Part shown: positions 1-10,098 of the stretch, one piece after another | Position numbering within the stretch: position 1 is the stretch's first letter | Layout: each line of letters starts with the position of its first letter | DNA from: Achromobacter spanius | Lineage (GTDB): Bacteria; Pseudomonadota; Gammaproteobacteria; Burkholderiales; Burkholderiaceae_B | Direction of reading: 5' to 3' | Length of the DNA stretch: 64,000 nucleotides | NCBI RefSeq assembly: GCF_029637605.1 | Contig: NZ_CP121261.1 | Span: 4,836,001 to 4,900,000 of the forward strand | The notes under the pieces: model-generated | Seen by the model: the letters and a program-made list of their open reading frames with translations, nothing else | Databases searched by the model: none | Told to the model about the DNA's origin: nothing | Made by a program: the position numbers and the translations under genes

Positions 1-247
<247 letters not shown>

Positions 248-538
248 TTACTTCAAATAGGAACGGACGATGCGCATCAGCTGATCGACTTCGGCTGCGG
301 CGTCGATCCCGGCGTGTTGCGGCCCGCCCTGGGCGGATTGCAGAAAGGTTTCCCGGAGATGGCTTTCCAGCACCTCGGCCATCAGGCCGGTGGCGGCGCC
401 GCGCAAGGCGGCCAGTTGCTGTAGCAGCGCCCCGCATTCCGTGCCCTCGTTGACCGCGCGTTCCAATGCTAACGCCTGCCCCTGGATACGGCGCAAGCGG
501 GTGACGACACGTTTTTTTTCTTCCGGCGAATGCGGCAC
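248..538 (-). CDS. frmR: Formaldehyde-responsive transcriptional repressor FrmR
   Basis: A 96-residue all-helical repressor of the CsoR/RcnR (DUF156) family. In the characterised FrmR, formaldehyde is sensed by a methylene bridge between Pro2 and Cys35. Both residues are present here: the protein starts Met-Pro, and Cys35 sits in NEGTECGALL. The helix RVVTRLRRIQGQALALER is typical of the family. The gene lies immediately upstream of frmA on the same strand, as in enteric frmRA operons. A G-tract operator candidate precedes it. Full length for the family. Confidence 0.9.
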   Translation of the reverse strand: MPHSPEEKKRVVTRLRRIQGQALALERAVNEGTECGALLQQLAALRGAATGLMAEVLESHLRETFLQSAQGGPQHAGIDAAAEVDQLMRIVRSYLK

Positions 539-554
539 GGCAGGCTCCGAAAAC

Positions 555-573
555 GATACAGGGGGGGAGTATA
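555..573 (-). promoter_or_regulatory. Probable FrmR operator
   Basis: An AT-rich imperfect inverted repeat flanks a run of seven G residues (gataca, seven G, agtata), 17 bases upstream of the frmR start. CsoR/RcnR-family repressors typically bind a G/C tract flanked by AT-rich inverted repeats, so autoregulation of frmRA is inferred. Confidence 0.6.
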
Positions 574-608
574 AGGAAAGCCGCGCTTAATTCGCAAGAC
601 ATGTGTAC

Positions 609-620
609 CTGTCTATACTG
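609..620 (+). promoter_or_regulatory. Weak HutC-like operator upstream of hutC
   Basis: The 12-mer ctgtctatactg matches 8 of 12 positions of the perfect palindrome found in front of hutU. It lies 64 bases before the preferred hutC start. HutC commonly represses its own gene, so autoregulation is plausible, but the match is imperfect. Confidence 0.35.
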
Positions 621-683
621 GAGGCCGATTTTTTCACCGCGCTTGGGGTCATTGTCCCAGCGACGCCCACCCAGGATGCTTCC

Positions 684-1427
684 GTGGCTTCTCCTCCCCC
701 CCGATTGCCCGCCCAGACCAACGCTCTGCCCGCGCCCCTGTATGCGCAGGTCAAGCAGATGATCGCCCAGCAGATCCGCACCGGCGCCTGGCCCGCGCAT
801 TACCGCGTGCCATCGGAAAGCGAACTGGTCGACGAGCTGGGGTTCAGCCGCATGACGATCAATCGCGCGCTGCGCGAGCTGACCGCCGAAGGCTTGCTGG
901 TGCGGATGCAGGGGGTGGGCACGTTCGTGGCGCAGCCCAAGGCGCGGTCGGCGCTGTTCGCGGTGAACAACATCGCGGATGAGATCGCGGCGCGTAATCA
1001 TCACCATCACAGCCGCGTGGTGCGCCTGGCCGAAGAGCCGGCCGGCCCCGAGCAGGCCCAGGCGCTGGAGCTGCGCCCGGGGCAGCCGGTATTCCATTCC
1101 GTGATCGTGCATTTTGAAGACGACGTGCCGATCCAGTTGGAAGACCGTTACGTCAATGTGCGGCTGGCGCCCGACTACCTGAAGCAGGACTTCACGCAGC
1201 ACACCCCCTACGAATACCTGACGCGCGTGGCACCGCTGAGCGAAGGCGAGCACGTGGTCGAGGCCATTCTGGCCAAGCCGCGCGAATGCCAGTTGCTACA
1301 GATCGAACGCAACGAACCGTGTTTGCTGATCCGCCGCCGTACGTGGTCGGGCGACCGCGCGGTCACGCTTGCGCGCTTGATCCACCCCGGGTCGCGCCAT
1401 CGTCTGGAAGGCAAGTTCACGACATGA
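684..1427 (+). CDS. hutC: Histidine-utilisation repressor HutC (GntR family)
   Basis: GntR/HutC-family regulator that represses hut genes and is released by urocanate. The N-terminal winged helix-turn-helix (about residues 13-80) contains RVPSESELVDELGFSRMTINRALREL. The C-terminal UTRA ligand-binding domain follows, with the typical GQPVFHSVIVHFEDDVPIQLEDR stretch. I chose the GTG at 684 because AGGA lies 7 bases before it and gives 247 residues, normal for HutC. An ATG at 603 is in frame but would add 27 unusual residues and cover the likely promoter. Its stop overlaps the hutD start (ATGA), so the two are translationally coupled. Confidence 0.9.
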   Translation: MASPPPRLPAQTNALPAPLYAQVKQMIAQQIRTGAWPAHYRVPSESELVDELGFSRMTINRALRELTAEGLLVRMQGVGTFVAQPKARSALFAVNNIADEIAARNHHHHSRVVRLAEEPAGPEQAQALELRPGQPVFHSVIVHFEDDVPIQLEDRYVNVRLAPDYLKQDFTQHTPYEYLTRVAPLSEGEHVVEAILAKPRECQLLQIERNEPCLLIRRRTWSGDRAVTLARLIHPGSRHRLEGKFTT

Positions 1428-2008
1428 CACCGCGCAATATTCGTTTGTATCGCGCCGCCGATTATCCGCGCATGCCGTGGAAGAATGGCGGGGGCATCAC
1501 GCAAGAGGTCGCCTGCAACCCGAGTGGCAGTAGCGCTGCGTTTGATTGGCGCTTGTCGATTGCCGACGTGGCGCAAGATGGGGGATTTTCGACGTTCAAT
1601 GGCTATCAGCGGGTTATTACCGTGCTTGAAGGCCAGGGCATTCAGTTGACGGTTGATGGCCGCGAACAAACGCCGTTGACGCCACGCCAGGTCTACGCAT
1701 TCCCGGGAGATGCGCGGGTCGATTGCCGTTTGCTGGACGGGGCGATCCGGGACTTCAACTTGATTTACGCGCCCGACCGCTATCAGGCCAGGCTGCATTG
1801 GGCGTCGGCGGCTTGCGTGTTCCACAGCGCCGCGCCCACCGTGCTGGTGCTGAGCGCGGGCGGTAAGCTGGTGGTGCGCGTGAATGGTGAGGCGCACGCG
1901 CTGCCGTCACGGTATGACTGCCTGCACAGTGATGGGCGGGTTGAGCTGGTGGAATATCGGCTGGAAGGCGACGTCGATGCGTGCGTGATCGAGCTGACGC
2001 CCCGGTAG
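1424..2008 (+). CDS. hutD: HutD family protein
   Basis: A 194-residue bicupin-like protein of the HutD family, which in pseudomonads is thought to limit the maximum activity of the hut pathway rather than catalyse a step. The N terminus carries the family signature RMPWKNGGGITQEVA, followed by FDWRLSIADVAQDGGFSTF and GYQRVITVLEG. It overlaps hutC by four bases. Its TAG stop is part of a dispersed intergenic repeat that begins at the same place, so the repeat defines the C terminus (ends ELTPR). No catalytic residues can be assigned. Confidence 0.87.
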   Translation: MTPRNIRLYRAADYPRMPWKNGGGITQEVACNPSGSSAAFDWRLSIADVAQDGGFSTFNGYQRVITVLEGQGIQLTVDGREQTPLTPRQVYAFPGDARVDCRLLDGAIRDFNLIYAPDRYQARLHWASAACVFHSAAPTVLVLSAGGKLVVRVNGEAHALPSRYDCLHSDGRVELVEYRLEGDVDACVIELTPR

Positions 2009-2352
2009 GATGGGTGAAGCGCGAACAAACAATGAAAAGAACCCACTGCGGATCGCGCGTAACCCATCAAGCAGCGGTTGTCCTGTGGCCGGCTTCGTTT
2101 AGCAAGCGGTTACGCTGTGGCCGGCTTCATCTAGCATGCCGTTGTGCTGTGGCTGACTTCGTTTAGCATGCCGTTGTGCTGTGGCTGGTCCTGTTTAGAA
2201 CCCTGCGCTGCCTGATGGGTTTCGCGCGTTGAGCGGTTGAGTTTTTGCCTTGAGCCTTGCGCGCTGCACCCATCCTACGGGCGCATCGTAGGATGGGTGC
2301 AGCGCGAACAAATCCCAACAAGAACCCCACTGCGGATCGCGCGTAACCCATC
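2004..2352. repeat. Three copies of a roughly 66-bp intergenic repeat, two in inverted orientation
   Basis: Copy A (about 2004-2068) and copy C (about 2287-2352) are direct copies that begin taggatgggtg and end gatcgcgcgtaacccatc. Copy B (about 2213-2279) is inverted. Copies B and C abut and form perfect inverted arms at 2259-2279 and 2287-2307 separated by seven bases, a very stable hairpin. Each unit itself begins GGATGGGT and ends ACCCATC, so it can also fold alone. Repeats of this type (GGGTGGGTTACGC-like palindromes) are common in intergenic DNA of proteobacteria. No open reading frame of note is inside. Confidence 0.75.
2071..2198. repeat. Four tandem copies of a 32-bp repeat
   Basis: Units at 2071-2102, 2103-2134, 2135-2166 and 2167-2198 have exact 32-base periodicity. 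Each contains ctgtggc near its middle and ends in TAG. The last two units are nearly identical. They lie between copies A and B of the larger repeat, in the 496-base gap between hutD and hutU. No protein of interest is encoded. Confidence 0.85.
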
Positions 2353-2421
2353 GATCAACCGTCCCCAAAACACCCTCCATCCATTCGGGTATTCCCTTAT
2401 CCAAATTTCGCTTATCTAGGC

Positions 2422-2433
2422 TTGTATATACAA
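2422..2433 (+). promoter_or_regulatory. HutC operator in front of hutU
   Basis: The 12-base perfect palindrome ttgtatatacaa matches the TGTATATACA core known for HutC sites in Pseudomonas. It overlaps the predicted -35 element of the hutU promoter, so bound HutC should block RNA polymerase until urocanate is present. Confidence 0.8.
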
Positions 2434-2451
2434 CCCTAGGCATCCTATGAT
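2422..2451 (+). promoter_or_regulatory. Predicted sigma-70 promoter of the hutU operon
   Basis: A -35 candidate TTGTAT (2422-2427) and a -10 candidate TATGAT (2446-2451) are separated by 18 bases. The -35 lies within the HutC palindrome. The start codon of hutU is 54 bases further on. Inferred from consensus only. Confidence 0.55.
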
Positions 2452-2504
2452 GCGGGCAACCGCCGCGGGTGAACTTCGCGGTTGAACCGATCAAGGAGAC
2501 TCTC

Positions 2505-4184
2505 TTGGACCAATCGAACCGATACCGCGATGTCGTGATCCGTGCCGCGCGCGGCAATAAGCTGACCGCCAAGAGCTGGCTGACCGAAGCGCCGTTGCGC
2601 ATGTTGATGAACAACCTGGACCCGGACGTCGCCGAAAATCCCAAGGAACTGGTCGTGTACGGCGGCATCGGCCGTGCCGCGCGCAACTGGGATTGTTATG
2701 ACAAGATCGTTGAATCGCTCACCAACCTGAACGACGATGAAACCCTGCTGGTGCAGTCGGGCAAGCCGGTCGGTGTGTTCAAGACGCATGCCAACGCGCC
2801 GCGCGTGCTGATCGCCAACTCCAACCTGGTGCCGCACTGGGCCACCTGGGAACACTTCAACGAACTGGACGCCAAGGGTCTGGCCATGTACGGCCAGATG
2901 ACGGCGGGAAGCTGGATCTACATCGGCAGCCAGGGCATCGTGCAGGGCACCTACGAAACTTTTGTGGAAGCCGGCCGCCAGCACTACGGCGGCAACCTGA
3001 CCGGCCGCTGGGTGCTGACCGCGGGCCTGGGCGGCATGGGCGGCGCGCAGCCGCTGGCTGCCACTCTGGCGGGCGCGTGTTCCCTGAACATCGAATGCCA
3101 GCAGACCAGCATCGACTTCCGCCTGCGCACCCGCTATGTGGACGAACAGGCCACCGACCTGGACGACGCGCTGGCGCGCATTGCCGCGTACACGAAGGAA
3201 GGCCGCGCGGTGTCCATCGCGCTGTGCGGCAACGCCGCCGACATCCTGCCCGAACTGGTGCGCCGTGGCGTCAAGCCCGACATGGTCACCGACCAGACCA
3301 GCGCGCACGATCCGCTGAATGGCTATCTGCCCGCCGGTTGGACCTGGCCGGAATACCGCGAACGCGCCAAGCGCGAGCCCGCCGCCGTCATCAAGGCCGC
3401 CAAGCAATCGATGGCCGTCCACGTGCAAGCCATGCTCGCCTTCAAGCGCCAGGGCATTCCCACCTTCGACTACGGCAACAACATTCGCCAGATGGCCAAG
3501 GAAGAAGGCGTGGCCGACGCCTTTGACTTTCCCGGTTTCGTGCCCGCCTACATCCGGCCGCTGTTCTGCCGGGGCGTGGGCCCGTTCCGCTGGGCCGCGC
3601 TGTCCGGCGACCCGCAAGACATCTACAAGACCGACGCCAAGGTCAAGGAACTGATTCCGGACGACGCGCATCTGCACCGCTGGCTGGCCATGGCGCGCGA
3701 GCGCATCAGTTTTCAGGGCTTGCCGGCGCGCATCTGCTGGGTGGGCCTGGGCCAGCGCGCGAAGCTGGGCCTGGCCTTCAATGAAATGGTCCGATCAGGC
3801 GAACTGTCCGCGCCGGTCGTCATCGGCCGCGACCATCTGGATTCCGGGTCGGTCGCCAGCCCCAACCGCGAAACCGAATCCATGCGCGACGGCTCGGACG
3901 CCGTGTCCGACTGGCCGCTGTTGAACGCCTTGTTGAACACCGCCAGCGGCGCCACCTGGGTGTCGCTGCACCATGGCGGCGGCGTGGGGATGGGGTTCTC
4001 GCAGCACTCCGGCATGGTCGTGGTGTGCGATGGAACCGACGAGGCCGCCGAGCGCATCGCCCGCGTGCTGACCAACGACCCGGCCACGGGCGTGATGCGG
4101 CATGCGGACGCGGGGTACGACATCGCCATCGACTGCGCGAAAGAGCAGGGCTTGAACCTGCCCATGGTCACGGGCCTGCGCTAA
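2505..4184 (+). CDS. hutU: Urocanate hydratase
   Basis: Second enzyme of histidine degradation: hydrates urocanate to 4-imidazolone-5-propionate using tightly bound NAD+. At 559 residues it has normal length. The active-site segment [16 protein letters not shown] places Cys411 at the position of the known catalytic cysteine. The NAD-binding region [12 protein letters not shown] and the C-terminal [17 protein letters not shown] are conserved. I chose the TTG at 2505 because AAGGAG lies 6 bases before it; a GTG at 2469 has no such site and would sit upstream of it. First gene of the inducible hut operon. Confidence 0.94.
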   Translation: MDQSNRYRDVVIRAARGNKLTAKSWLTEAPLRMLMNNLDPDVAENPKELVVYGGIGRAARNWDCYDKIVESLTNLNDDETLLVQSGKPVGVFKTHANAPRVLIANSNLVPHWATWEHFNELDAKGLAMYGQMTAGSWIYIGSQGIVQGTYETFVEAGRQHYGGNLTGRWVLTAGLGGMGGAQPLAATLAGACSLNIECQQTSIDFRLRTRYVDEQATDLDDALARIAAYTKEGRAVSIALCGNAADILPELVRRGVKPDMVTDQTSAHDPLNGYLPAGWTWPEYRERAKREPAAVIKAAKQSMAVHVQAMLAFKRQGIPTFDYGNNIRQMAKEEGVADAFDFPGFVPAYIRPLFCRGVGPFRWAALSGDPQDIYKTDAKVKELIPDDAHLHRWLAMARERISFQGLPARICWVGLGQRAKLGLAFNEMVRSGELSAPVVIGRDHLDSGSVASPNRETESMRDGSDAVSDWPLLNALLNTASGATWVSLHHGGGVGMGFSQHSGMVVVCDGTDEAAERIARVLTNDPATGVMRHADAGYDIAIDCAKEQGLNLPMVTGLR

Positions 4185-4267
4185 GGCCGCACCCGTTCCC
4201 ATTCCGCCAACCCGCGTGGGGCCACGATCGGCAACGATCGGCCCCACGTCATCCACGAGGCAACGCG

Positions 4268-5668
4268 ATGGTGCAGGCAAGCGAGGCAGGGTCCACGCCG
4301 CTGATCGAGCGGCGTTCCATCGACTACATTCCGGCGTCCGAACGGCACGGCAAGCTCTACAGCCAGTTCACGCTGTGGATGGGCGCCAACCTTCAGATCA
4401 CCGCCATCGTCACGGGTGCGCTGGCGGTGGTGTTGGGTGGCGACGTGTTCTGGTCCTTGATCGGGCTGTTCATCGGCCAGGTGCTGGGTGGTGTGGTGAT
4501 GGCGCTGCATGCGGCGCAGGGGCCGAAGCTGGGCTTGCCGCAGATGATCTCCAGCCGCGTGCAGTTCGGCGTGTATGGCGCGGCGATTCCCATCGCACTG
4601 GTGTGCCTGATGTACCTGGGCTTCACGGCCACGGGCACGGTGTTGTCGGGCCAGGCGCTGGGGCAGTTGTTCGGCGTGAGCGACACCATCGGCATCTTGC
4701 TATTCGCGTCGATCATCGTGGTGGCCACGCTGTTCGGCTATCGGGTCATCCATATCATCGGGCGTGTCGCCACTGTGTTCGGCCTGATCGCGTTCGTGTA
4801 CCTGTTCAGCCGCGTCATCGCCGTGGGCGATGTGGGCCAGTTGCTGCAGATCCGGCATTTTGCGTGGGGGCCGTTCCTGCTGGCCGTGTCGCTGGCCGCG
4901 TCCTGGCAGATTGCCTATGGGCCGTATGTGGCTGACTACTCGCGCTACCTGCCCAGTTCGACCTCGTCGATGAAGACGTTCCTGGCGGTAGGGCTGGGCT
5001 CCGTACTCGGTGCGCAGACTGCCATGGTGCTGGGCGTGCTGGCCGCGGCAATGTCGGCGGGGCAGTTCGCGGGGCGGGAAGTCGCGACCATCGTGGGCCT
5101 GGGTGGCACGGGAACCATGGCGGCGCTGCTGTACTTCAGCATCGCGTTTGGAAAGGTCACGATATCGACGCTGAACTCCTACGGCAGCTTCATGTGCATC
5201 GCGACGATCGTCAGCGGCTTTCGCGGACATGTCGAGATCACGCGGCGCCAGCGCGCGGTGGCCGTGTTGTTGATCGTGGGCGCGGCCACGGCGGTGGCCT
5301 TGGTGGGCCAGCATTCCTTCCTGAACGCATTCAAGTCCTTCATCCTGTTCCTCCTGGCCTTCTTTGTGCCCTGGAGCGCGGTGAACCTGGTGGACTATTA
5401 CTTCGTGAATCGCGAACGCTACGACGTGGCCGCGCTGTCCGACCCCAACGGACGCTATGGCCGATGGAACTGGCCCGGCATCCTGGTGTACGCCTTTGGT
5501 GTCTTGGTGCAGATGCCGTTCATCTCGACCAAGCTTTATACCGGCCCGATGGTCGAACGCCTGGGGGGCGTGGACATCTCGTGGGTCGTCGGCCTGATCG
5601 TTCCCAGCATTCTTTATTACCTATTTGCCCGTCGCGATACGCGGCTTGCGGCGCACGCGCCGGCATGA
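4268..5668 (+). CDS. Purine-cytosine permease-like NCS1 family transporter
   Basis: A 466-residue, 12-helix-type membrane protein of the nucleobase:cation symporter-1 family. It shows [20 protein letters not shown] near the N terminus, followed by paired helices and the family-typical [16 protein letters not shown] in the middle. It sits between hutU and hutH, a place where pseudomonad hut operons also carry a CodB-like permease. The likely role is uptake of an imidazole such as urocanate or histidine, but this is inferred from context only. ATG at 4268 follows ACGAGG. Confidence 0.8.
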   Translation: MVQASEAGSTPLIERRSIDYIPASERHGKLYSQFTLWMGANLQITAIVTGALAVVLGGDVFWSLIGLFIGQVLGGVVMALHAAQGPKLGLPQMISSRVQFGVYGAAIPIALVCLMYLGFTATGTVLSGQALGQLFGVSDTIGILLFASIIVVATLFGYRVIHIIGRVATVFGLIAFVYLFSRVIAVGDVGQLLQIRHFAWGPFLLAVSLAASWQIAYGPYVADYSRYLPSSTSSMKTFLAVGLGSVLGAQTAMVLGVLAAAMSAGQFAGREVATIVGLGGTGTMAALLYFSIAFGKVTISTLNSYGSFMCIATIVSGFRGHVEITRRQRAVAVLLIVGAATAVALVGQHSFLNAFKSFILFLLAFFVPWSAVNLVDYYFVNRERYDVAALSDPNGRYGRWNWPGILVYAFGVLVQMPFISTKLYTGPMVERLGGVDISWVVGLIVPSILYYLFARRDTRLAAHAPA

Positions 5669-5724
5669 CGGCCGGCCTGACTACCCCATTGCAAGACGCC
5701 GAAGCACCGGCGCAGGAGAAGAAA

Positions 5725-7254
5725 ATGGAATTGCACTTGAAACCCGGCCACCTCACCTTGGCCGATTTGCGGCGTGTCTATCAGGAGCCGGTCCGCTTGA
5801 CGCTGGATGCGGGCGCGGCGGACGCCATTGACGCCAGCGTGGCCACCGTTGAACGGCTGATCGCCGAGGGCCGCACGGTGTATGGCATCAACACGGGCTT
5901 TGGCTTGCTGGCGTCCACCAAGATCGCGCGCGAAGACCTCGAAGCGCTGCAAAGCTCCTTGGTGCGCTCGCACGCGGCGGGCGTGGGCGAGCCCCTGGAC
6001 GACGCCATGGTGCGACTGATCATGGTCTTGAAGATCAACAGCCTGGCGCGTGGCTATTCCGGTATCCGCCGCCACGTTATCGACAGCCTGATCGCGATGG
6101 TGAACGCGGGTGTTTATCCGCATATACCGCTTAAGGGGTCGGTGGGCGCGTCGGGTGACCTGGCGCCGTTGGCGCATATGTCCATCGTGCTGTTGGGCGA
6201 AAGCCGCGCCCGTTATCAAGGCGAGTGGCTGCCCGCGCAGGAAGCGCTGGCGCGCGCCGGCCTGGTGCCGCTGACGCTGGCGGCCAAGGAAGGGCTGGCG
6301 TTGTTGAATGGCACGCAAGTGTCTACGGCCTACGCCCTGCGCGGCCTGTTCGACGCCGAAGACATGATGGCGGCCGGGCTGGTATGCGGCAGCCTTAGCG
6401 TGGAAGCCATGCTGGGTTCGCGCGTGCCCTTCGATGCGCGCATCCACGCCGCGCGCGGCCAGCCGGGCCAGATCGCGGTGGCCGGCGTCTATCGCGACCT
6501 GCTGGGCCAGGACAGCGAAGTCGGCCATTCGCACGCCGATTGTGAAAAGGTGCAGGACCCCTATTCCCTGCGCTGCCAACCCCAGGTGATGGGCGCCTGC
6601 CTGACGCAGATCCGCCACGCGGCGCATGTGCTGCAAATCGAATCCAACGCCGTATCCGACAACCCGCTGGTGTTCGTGTCCCAGGGCGACGTGATTTCGG
6701 GCGGCAACTTCCATGCGGAGCCCGTGGCTATGGTGGCGGACAACCTGGCCTTGGCCCTGGCCGAAATCGGCGCGCTGTCCGAACGGCGCATTGCGTTGAT
6801 GATGGACAAGCACATGTCGCAGTTGCCGCCGTTCCTGGTGGCCAAGGGCGGTGTTAATTCGGGCTTCATGATTGCCCAGGTGACCGCCGCCGCGCTGGCC
6901 AGCGACAACAAGGCGCTGGCGCATCCAGCCAGCGTGGACAGCATGCCCACGTCAGCCAACCAGGAAGACCACGTGTCGATGGCGCCCAACGCCGGCAAGC
7001 GGCTCTGGGCCATGGCTGACAACGTGCGCGACATCCTGGCCATCGAATGGCTGGGCGCGTGCCAGGGGCTGGATTTCCGCGAAGGCTTGAAGACGTCGCC
7101 CCAGCTTGAACAGGCACGCCGTGTACTGCGCGAGCAAGTGCCGCACTACGAAGAAGACCGCTTCTTCGCGCCGGACATCGCCGCCGCCAGCAGCCTGATA
7201 TCGGCGCAGGTGCTGAACGGGCTGATGCCCTCGGGGCTGCTGCCCAGCCTTTGA
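5725..7254 (+). CDS. hutH: Histidine ammonia-lyase
   Basis: First enzyme of histidine degradation: removes ammonia from L-histidine to give trans-urocanate. The 509-residue protein contains [14 protein letters not shown], in which Ala142-Ser143-Gly144 cyclise to the MIO electrophile, the same numbering as in the Pseudomonas enzyme. The N-terminal YGINTGFG supplies the active-site tyrosine. ATG at 5725 is preceded by AGGAGAAG. An in-frame upstream start would add about 20 residues and overlap the permease stop, so I reject it. Confidence 0.95.
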   Translation: MELHLKPGHLTLADLRRVYQEPVRLTLDAGAADAIDASVATVERLIAEGRTVYGINTGFGLLASTKIAREDLEALQSSLVRSHAAGVGEPLDDAMVRLIMVLKINSLARGYSGIRRHVIDSLIAMVNAGVYPHIPLKGSVGASGDLAPLAHMSIVLLGESRARYQGEWLPAQEALARAGLVPLTLAAKEGLALLNGTQVSTAYALRGLFDAEDMMAAGLVCGSLSVEAMLGSRVPFDARIHAARGQPGQIAVAGVYRDLLGQDSEVGHSHADCEKVQDPYSLRCQPQVMGACLTQIRHAAHVLQIESNAVSDNPLVFVSQGDVISGGNFHAEPVAMVADNLALALAEIGALSERRIALMMDKHMSQLPPFLVAKGGVNSGFMIAQVTAAALASDNKALAHPASVDSMPTSANQEDHVSMAPNAGKRLWAMADNVRDILAIEWLGACQGLDFREGLKTSPQLEQARRVLREQVPHYEEDRFFAPDIAAASSLISAQVLNGLMPSGLLPSL

Positions 7255-7263
7255 TTTTTACTG

Positions 7264-7285
7264 GCGGCCGGCGTCTGACGGCCGC
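7264..7285 (+). other. Hairpin in the hutH-hutT gap
   Basis: Perfect 7-base arms (gcggccg and cggccgc) flank an 8-base loop just after the hutH stop. There is no U-tract, so it is more likely an RNA-stabilising or partial attenuation hairpin than a terminator. Confidence 0.35.
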
Positions 7286-7367
7286 ATCCCCGCGCTGTGC
7301 GTACGCGTCCGTAGAAGGCGCCCGCACGGCGTGATGCTGCACGCCTATAACAATTACGGAGACGGAA

Positions 7368-8774
7368 ATGCAAGCTGAAACGCAGGATCTCAAACGGGGG
7401 CTGAACGCCAGGCACATACGCTTCATGGCGCTGGGTTCGGCCATTGGGACCGGCCTGTTCTATGGATCGGCCAAGGCCATCCAGGAGGCCGGGCCTTCGG
7501 TGCTGATCGCCTATCTGATTGCCGGCGCGGCCGTGTACATGGTGATGCGCGCCTTAGGCGAAATGGCGGTCAGAAACCCCGTGTCCGGGTCCTTCGGGCA
7601 GTACGCCACCAGTTACCTCGGCCCCATCGCGGGCTTTTTGACTGGCTGGACGTATGCCTTCGAGATGATCATCGTCTGCCTGGCCGACGTGACAGCCTTC
7701 GGCTTGTACATGGGGTTCTGGTATCCGGACGTGCCGCGCTGGATCTGGGTGCTGTCCATCGTGTTCTTCATCGGTGCCATCAACCTGTGTTCGGTCAAGG
7801 TGTTTGGCGAACTGGAGTTCTGGTTGTCGTTGCTGAAAGTGGGCGCGATTATCGCCATGATTGCCGGCGGGCTGGGCATCATGCTGTTCGGTTTCGGCTT
7901 GAACGTGGATAGCGCGGCGACGGGTGTGCATAACCTGTGGGAGCACGGCGGCTTCATGCCCAACGGCGTGGGCGGGCTGATCGCGTCGCTGGCGGTGGTG
8001 GTGTTCGCCTTTGGCGGCATCGAAATCATTGGCATCACGGCGGGCGAAGCCAAGGACCCCGGCCGTACCATCCCGCGCGCGATCAACGCGGTGCCGCTGC
8101 GCATCCTGCTGTTCTATGTGCTGACGCTGTTCGTGCTGATGTCCATTTTTCCGTGGACGCAGATCGGCAGCCAGGGCAGCCCCTTCGTGCAGATCTTTGA
8201 CGGGCTGGGCATCAAGTCGGCGGCCACTATCCTGAATATCGTGGTGATCTCGGCCGCCGTGTCGGCCATCAACAGCGACATCTTCGGCGCGGGCCGCATG
8301 CTGTATGGCATGGCCCGCCAAGGCCAGGCGCCGCGCGGCTTCGCGGCGGTGTCCGAATCCGGCGTGCCGTGGATGACGGTGGTGGTGATGACCGTTGCGC
8401 TGCTGCTGGGCGTGTTGCTGAACTACCTGATCCCCGAAGACGTGTTCGTGCTGATCGCCTCGATTGCCACTTTCGCTACCGTGTGGGTGTGGCTGATGAT
8501 TCTGTTGTCGCAGGTGGCGATGCGGCGCAAGATGAATCCCCAGGAGGTCGCGGACCTGAAGTTCCCGGTGCCCTTCTGGCCGGTCGGGCCGCTGCTGGCC
8601 ATCGCGTTTTTGGTGTTCGTGATCGGGGTGCTGGGGTATTTTCCGCGCACGCAGATGGCCTTGGTCGTGGGCGCGGTGTGGATTGCGTTGTTGTGCGTGG
8701 CGTACCGCTACCTGGTTCTGCCGCGCGGTCCCAGTGGCGGCATCCCGGTGCCGGTGGCGCAGGGGTCCGACTGA
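7368..8774 (+). CDS. hutT: Amino-acid permease, probable histidine transporter
   Basis: A 468-residue APC-superfamily transporter of the AAT type with about 12 hydrophobic segments. The N terminus has [21 protein letters not shown], the canonical first-helix substrate-binding loop GSAIGTGLF. The later motif [20 protein letters not shown] is typical of AAT permeases. Its place between hutH and hutI and its resemblance to HutT/ProY suggest histidine uptake through the inner membrane. Specificity cannot be proved from sequence. Confidence 0.85.
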   Translation: MQAETQDLKRGLNARHIRFMALGSAIGTGLFYGSAKAIQEAGPSVLIAYLIAGAAVYMVMRALGEMAVRNPVSGSFGQYATSYLGPIAGFLTGWTYAFEMIIVCLADVTAFGLYMGFWYPDVPRWIWVLSIVFFIGAINLCSVKVFGELEFWLSLLKVGAIIAMIAGGLGIMLFGFGLNVDSAATGVHNLWEHGGFMPNGVGGLIASLAVVVFAFGGIEIIGITAGEAKDPGRTIPRAINAVPLRILLFYVLTLFVLMSIFPWTQIGSQGSPFVQIFDGLGIKSAATILNIVVISAAVSAINSDIFGAGRMLYGMARQGQAPRGFAAVSESGVPWMTVVVMTVALLLGVLLNYLIPEDVFVLIASIATFATVWVWLMILLSQVAMRRKMNPQEVADLKFPVPFWPVGPLLAIAFLVFVIGVLGYFPRTQMALVVGAVWIALLCVAYRYLVLPRGPSGGIPVPVAQGSD

Positions 8775-8794
8775 TGGGTCTGACTGACCGAGCA

Positions 8795-8826
8795 CGGCGC
8801 CCGCCACTCCCGGTGGCGTGGCGCCG
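8795..8826 (+). other. Stable hairpin before the hutI ribosome-binding site
   Basis: Inner arms cgccac/gtggcg (8802-8807, 8813-8818) are extended by cggcgc/ggcgccg. The hairpin ends six bases before the AAGGAG that serves hutI. It may protect or modulate the downstream message. Confidence 0.35.
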
Positions 8827-8844
8827 GTTTCAAGGAGTATGTGC

Positions 8845-10062
8845 ATGAGACAGATCTGGCGACATTGCCACGCCGCCACCATGGCAGGCGGGGCCTACTC
8901 AGTGATTGAAGGCGCGGCCATCGTGACCCATGCCGATCGCATCGAATGGATCGGCCACGAAGCGGACCTGCCGCCAGTGGATGCGGCGCAGGAACACGAC
9001 CTGGGCGGCGCGTGGGTGACGCCCGGGCTGATCGACTGCCACACGCACCTGGTCTTTGGCGGCAACCGCAGCAAGGAATTCGAGCAGCGGCTGCAAGGCG
9101 TGGACTACGCAAGGATCGCGGCGCAGGGCGGCGGCATCGCCAGTACGGTGCGCGCCACGCGCGAGGCCTCCGAAGACGCGCTGTATGTCAGCGCCCGCCA
9201 ACGCGCGCTGCATCTGCTGCGCGATGGCGTAACCACGGTAGAGGTCAAGTCAGGCTATGGCCTGGACCTGCCCAATGAACGCAAGATGCTGCGCGTGGCG
9301 CGGCGCCTGGGCCAGACGCTGCCGATGACGGTGCAGGCCACCTGTCTGGCGGCGCACGCGCTGCCGCCGGAATTCGCGGGGCGCGCGGATGACTACATCG
9401 ACGACGTGGCGCGGCGCATGCTGCCGGTGCTGGCGGCCGAAGGGCTGATTGATGCGGTCGATGCGTTTTGCGAGCATCTGGCGTTTTCCCCCGAGCAGGT
9501 TGAACGGGTGTTTCAGGCCGCCAAGCATCTGGATCTGCCCGTGAAGCTGCACGCCGAGCAATTGTCTTCGCTGCATGGCGCCACGCTTGCCGCCCGCTAC
9601 GGGGCCTTGTCCGCGGACCATCTGGAATACCTGACCGAAAGCGATGTGCGGGCGATGGCCGACGCCGGCACCGTGGCGGTGCTGTTGCCGGGCGCGTTCT
9701 ACGCGCTACGTGAAACGCAGTTGCCGCCCTTGGACCTGCTGCGCCGCCATGGCGTGCCCATTGCCATTTCAACCGACCTGAACCCGGGCACTTCGCCCGT
9801 GTTGTCGCTGCGCTTGATGTTGAGCATGGCGTGCACGCTGTTCAAGATGACGCCGGAAGAAGCGTTGGCGGGCGCCACGGTGAACGCGGCGCGCGCGCTG
9901 GGCTTGCATGCCACGCACGGCGCGCTGGAAGTCGGCAAGGTGGCGGACTTTGTCGCCTGGCGCGTGGCGCATCCGGCGGAGCTGGCGTACTGGATCGGCG
10001 GAGATATCCCGAAGCGCGTGATCCGTCATGGCGCGCTGGTGGAAGTGGCGGCGCTGGCCTGA
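8845..10062 (+). CDS. hutI: Imidazolonepropionase
   Basis: Third hut enzyme: hydrolyses 4-imidazolone-5-propionate to N-formimino-L-glutamate. Member of the metal-dependent amidohydrolase superfamily, with the metal-binding pair His66-x-His68 in [15 protein letters not shown], a later KLHAEQL histidine, and SADHLEYL plus [11 protein letters not shown] at the C-terminal side. ATG at 8845 has AAGGAG 7 bases upstream; earlier in-frame codons (8818, 8839) lie before or on that site. 405 residues, normal for HutI. Last hut gene here: neither hutG nor hutF follows. Confidence 0.94.
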   Translation: MRQIWRHCHAATMAGGAYSVIEGAAIVTHADRIEWIGHEADLPPVDAAQEHDLGGAWVTPGLIDCHTHLVFGGNRSKEFEQRLQGVDYARIAAQGGGIASTVRATREASEDALYVSARQRALHLLRDGVTTVEVKSGYGLDLPNERKMLRVARRLGQTLPMTVQATCLAAHALPPEFAGRADDYIDDVARRMLPVLAAEGLIDAVDAFCEHLAFSPEQVERVFQAAKHLDLPVKLHAEQLSSLHGATLAARYGALSADHLEYLTESDVRAMADAGTVAVLLPGAFYALRETQLPPLDLLRRHGVPIAISTDLNPGTSPVLSLRLMLSMACTLFKMTPEEALAGATVNAARALGLHATHGALEVGKVADFVAWRVAHPAELAYWIGGDIPKRVIRHGALVEVAALA

Positions 10063-10098
10063 TGCCGCCTGGGTTCCGGCCAGCGCGCCCACTTCCCG

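Noticed and set aside
2004..2352. Insertion sequence between hutD and hutU
   Set aside because: No transposase frame and units are only about 66 bases, so a dispersed palindromic repeat is a better reading.
2445..3677. Long open frame of about 410 codons opposite hutU
   Set aside because: A shadow of the GC-rich coding strand: no family, and hutU is unmistakable on the other strand.
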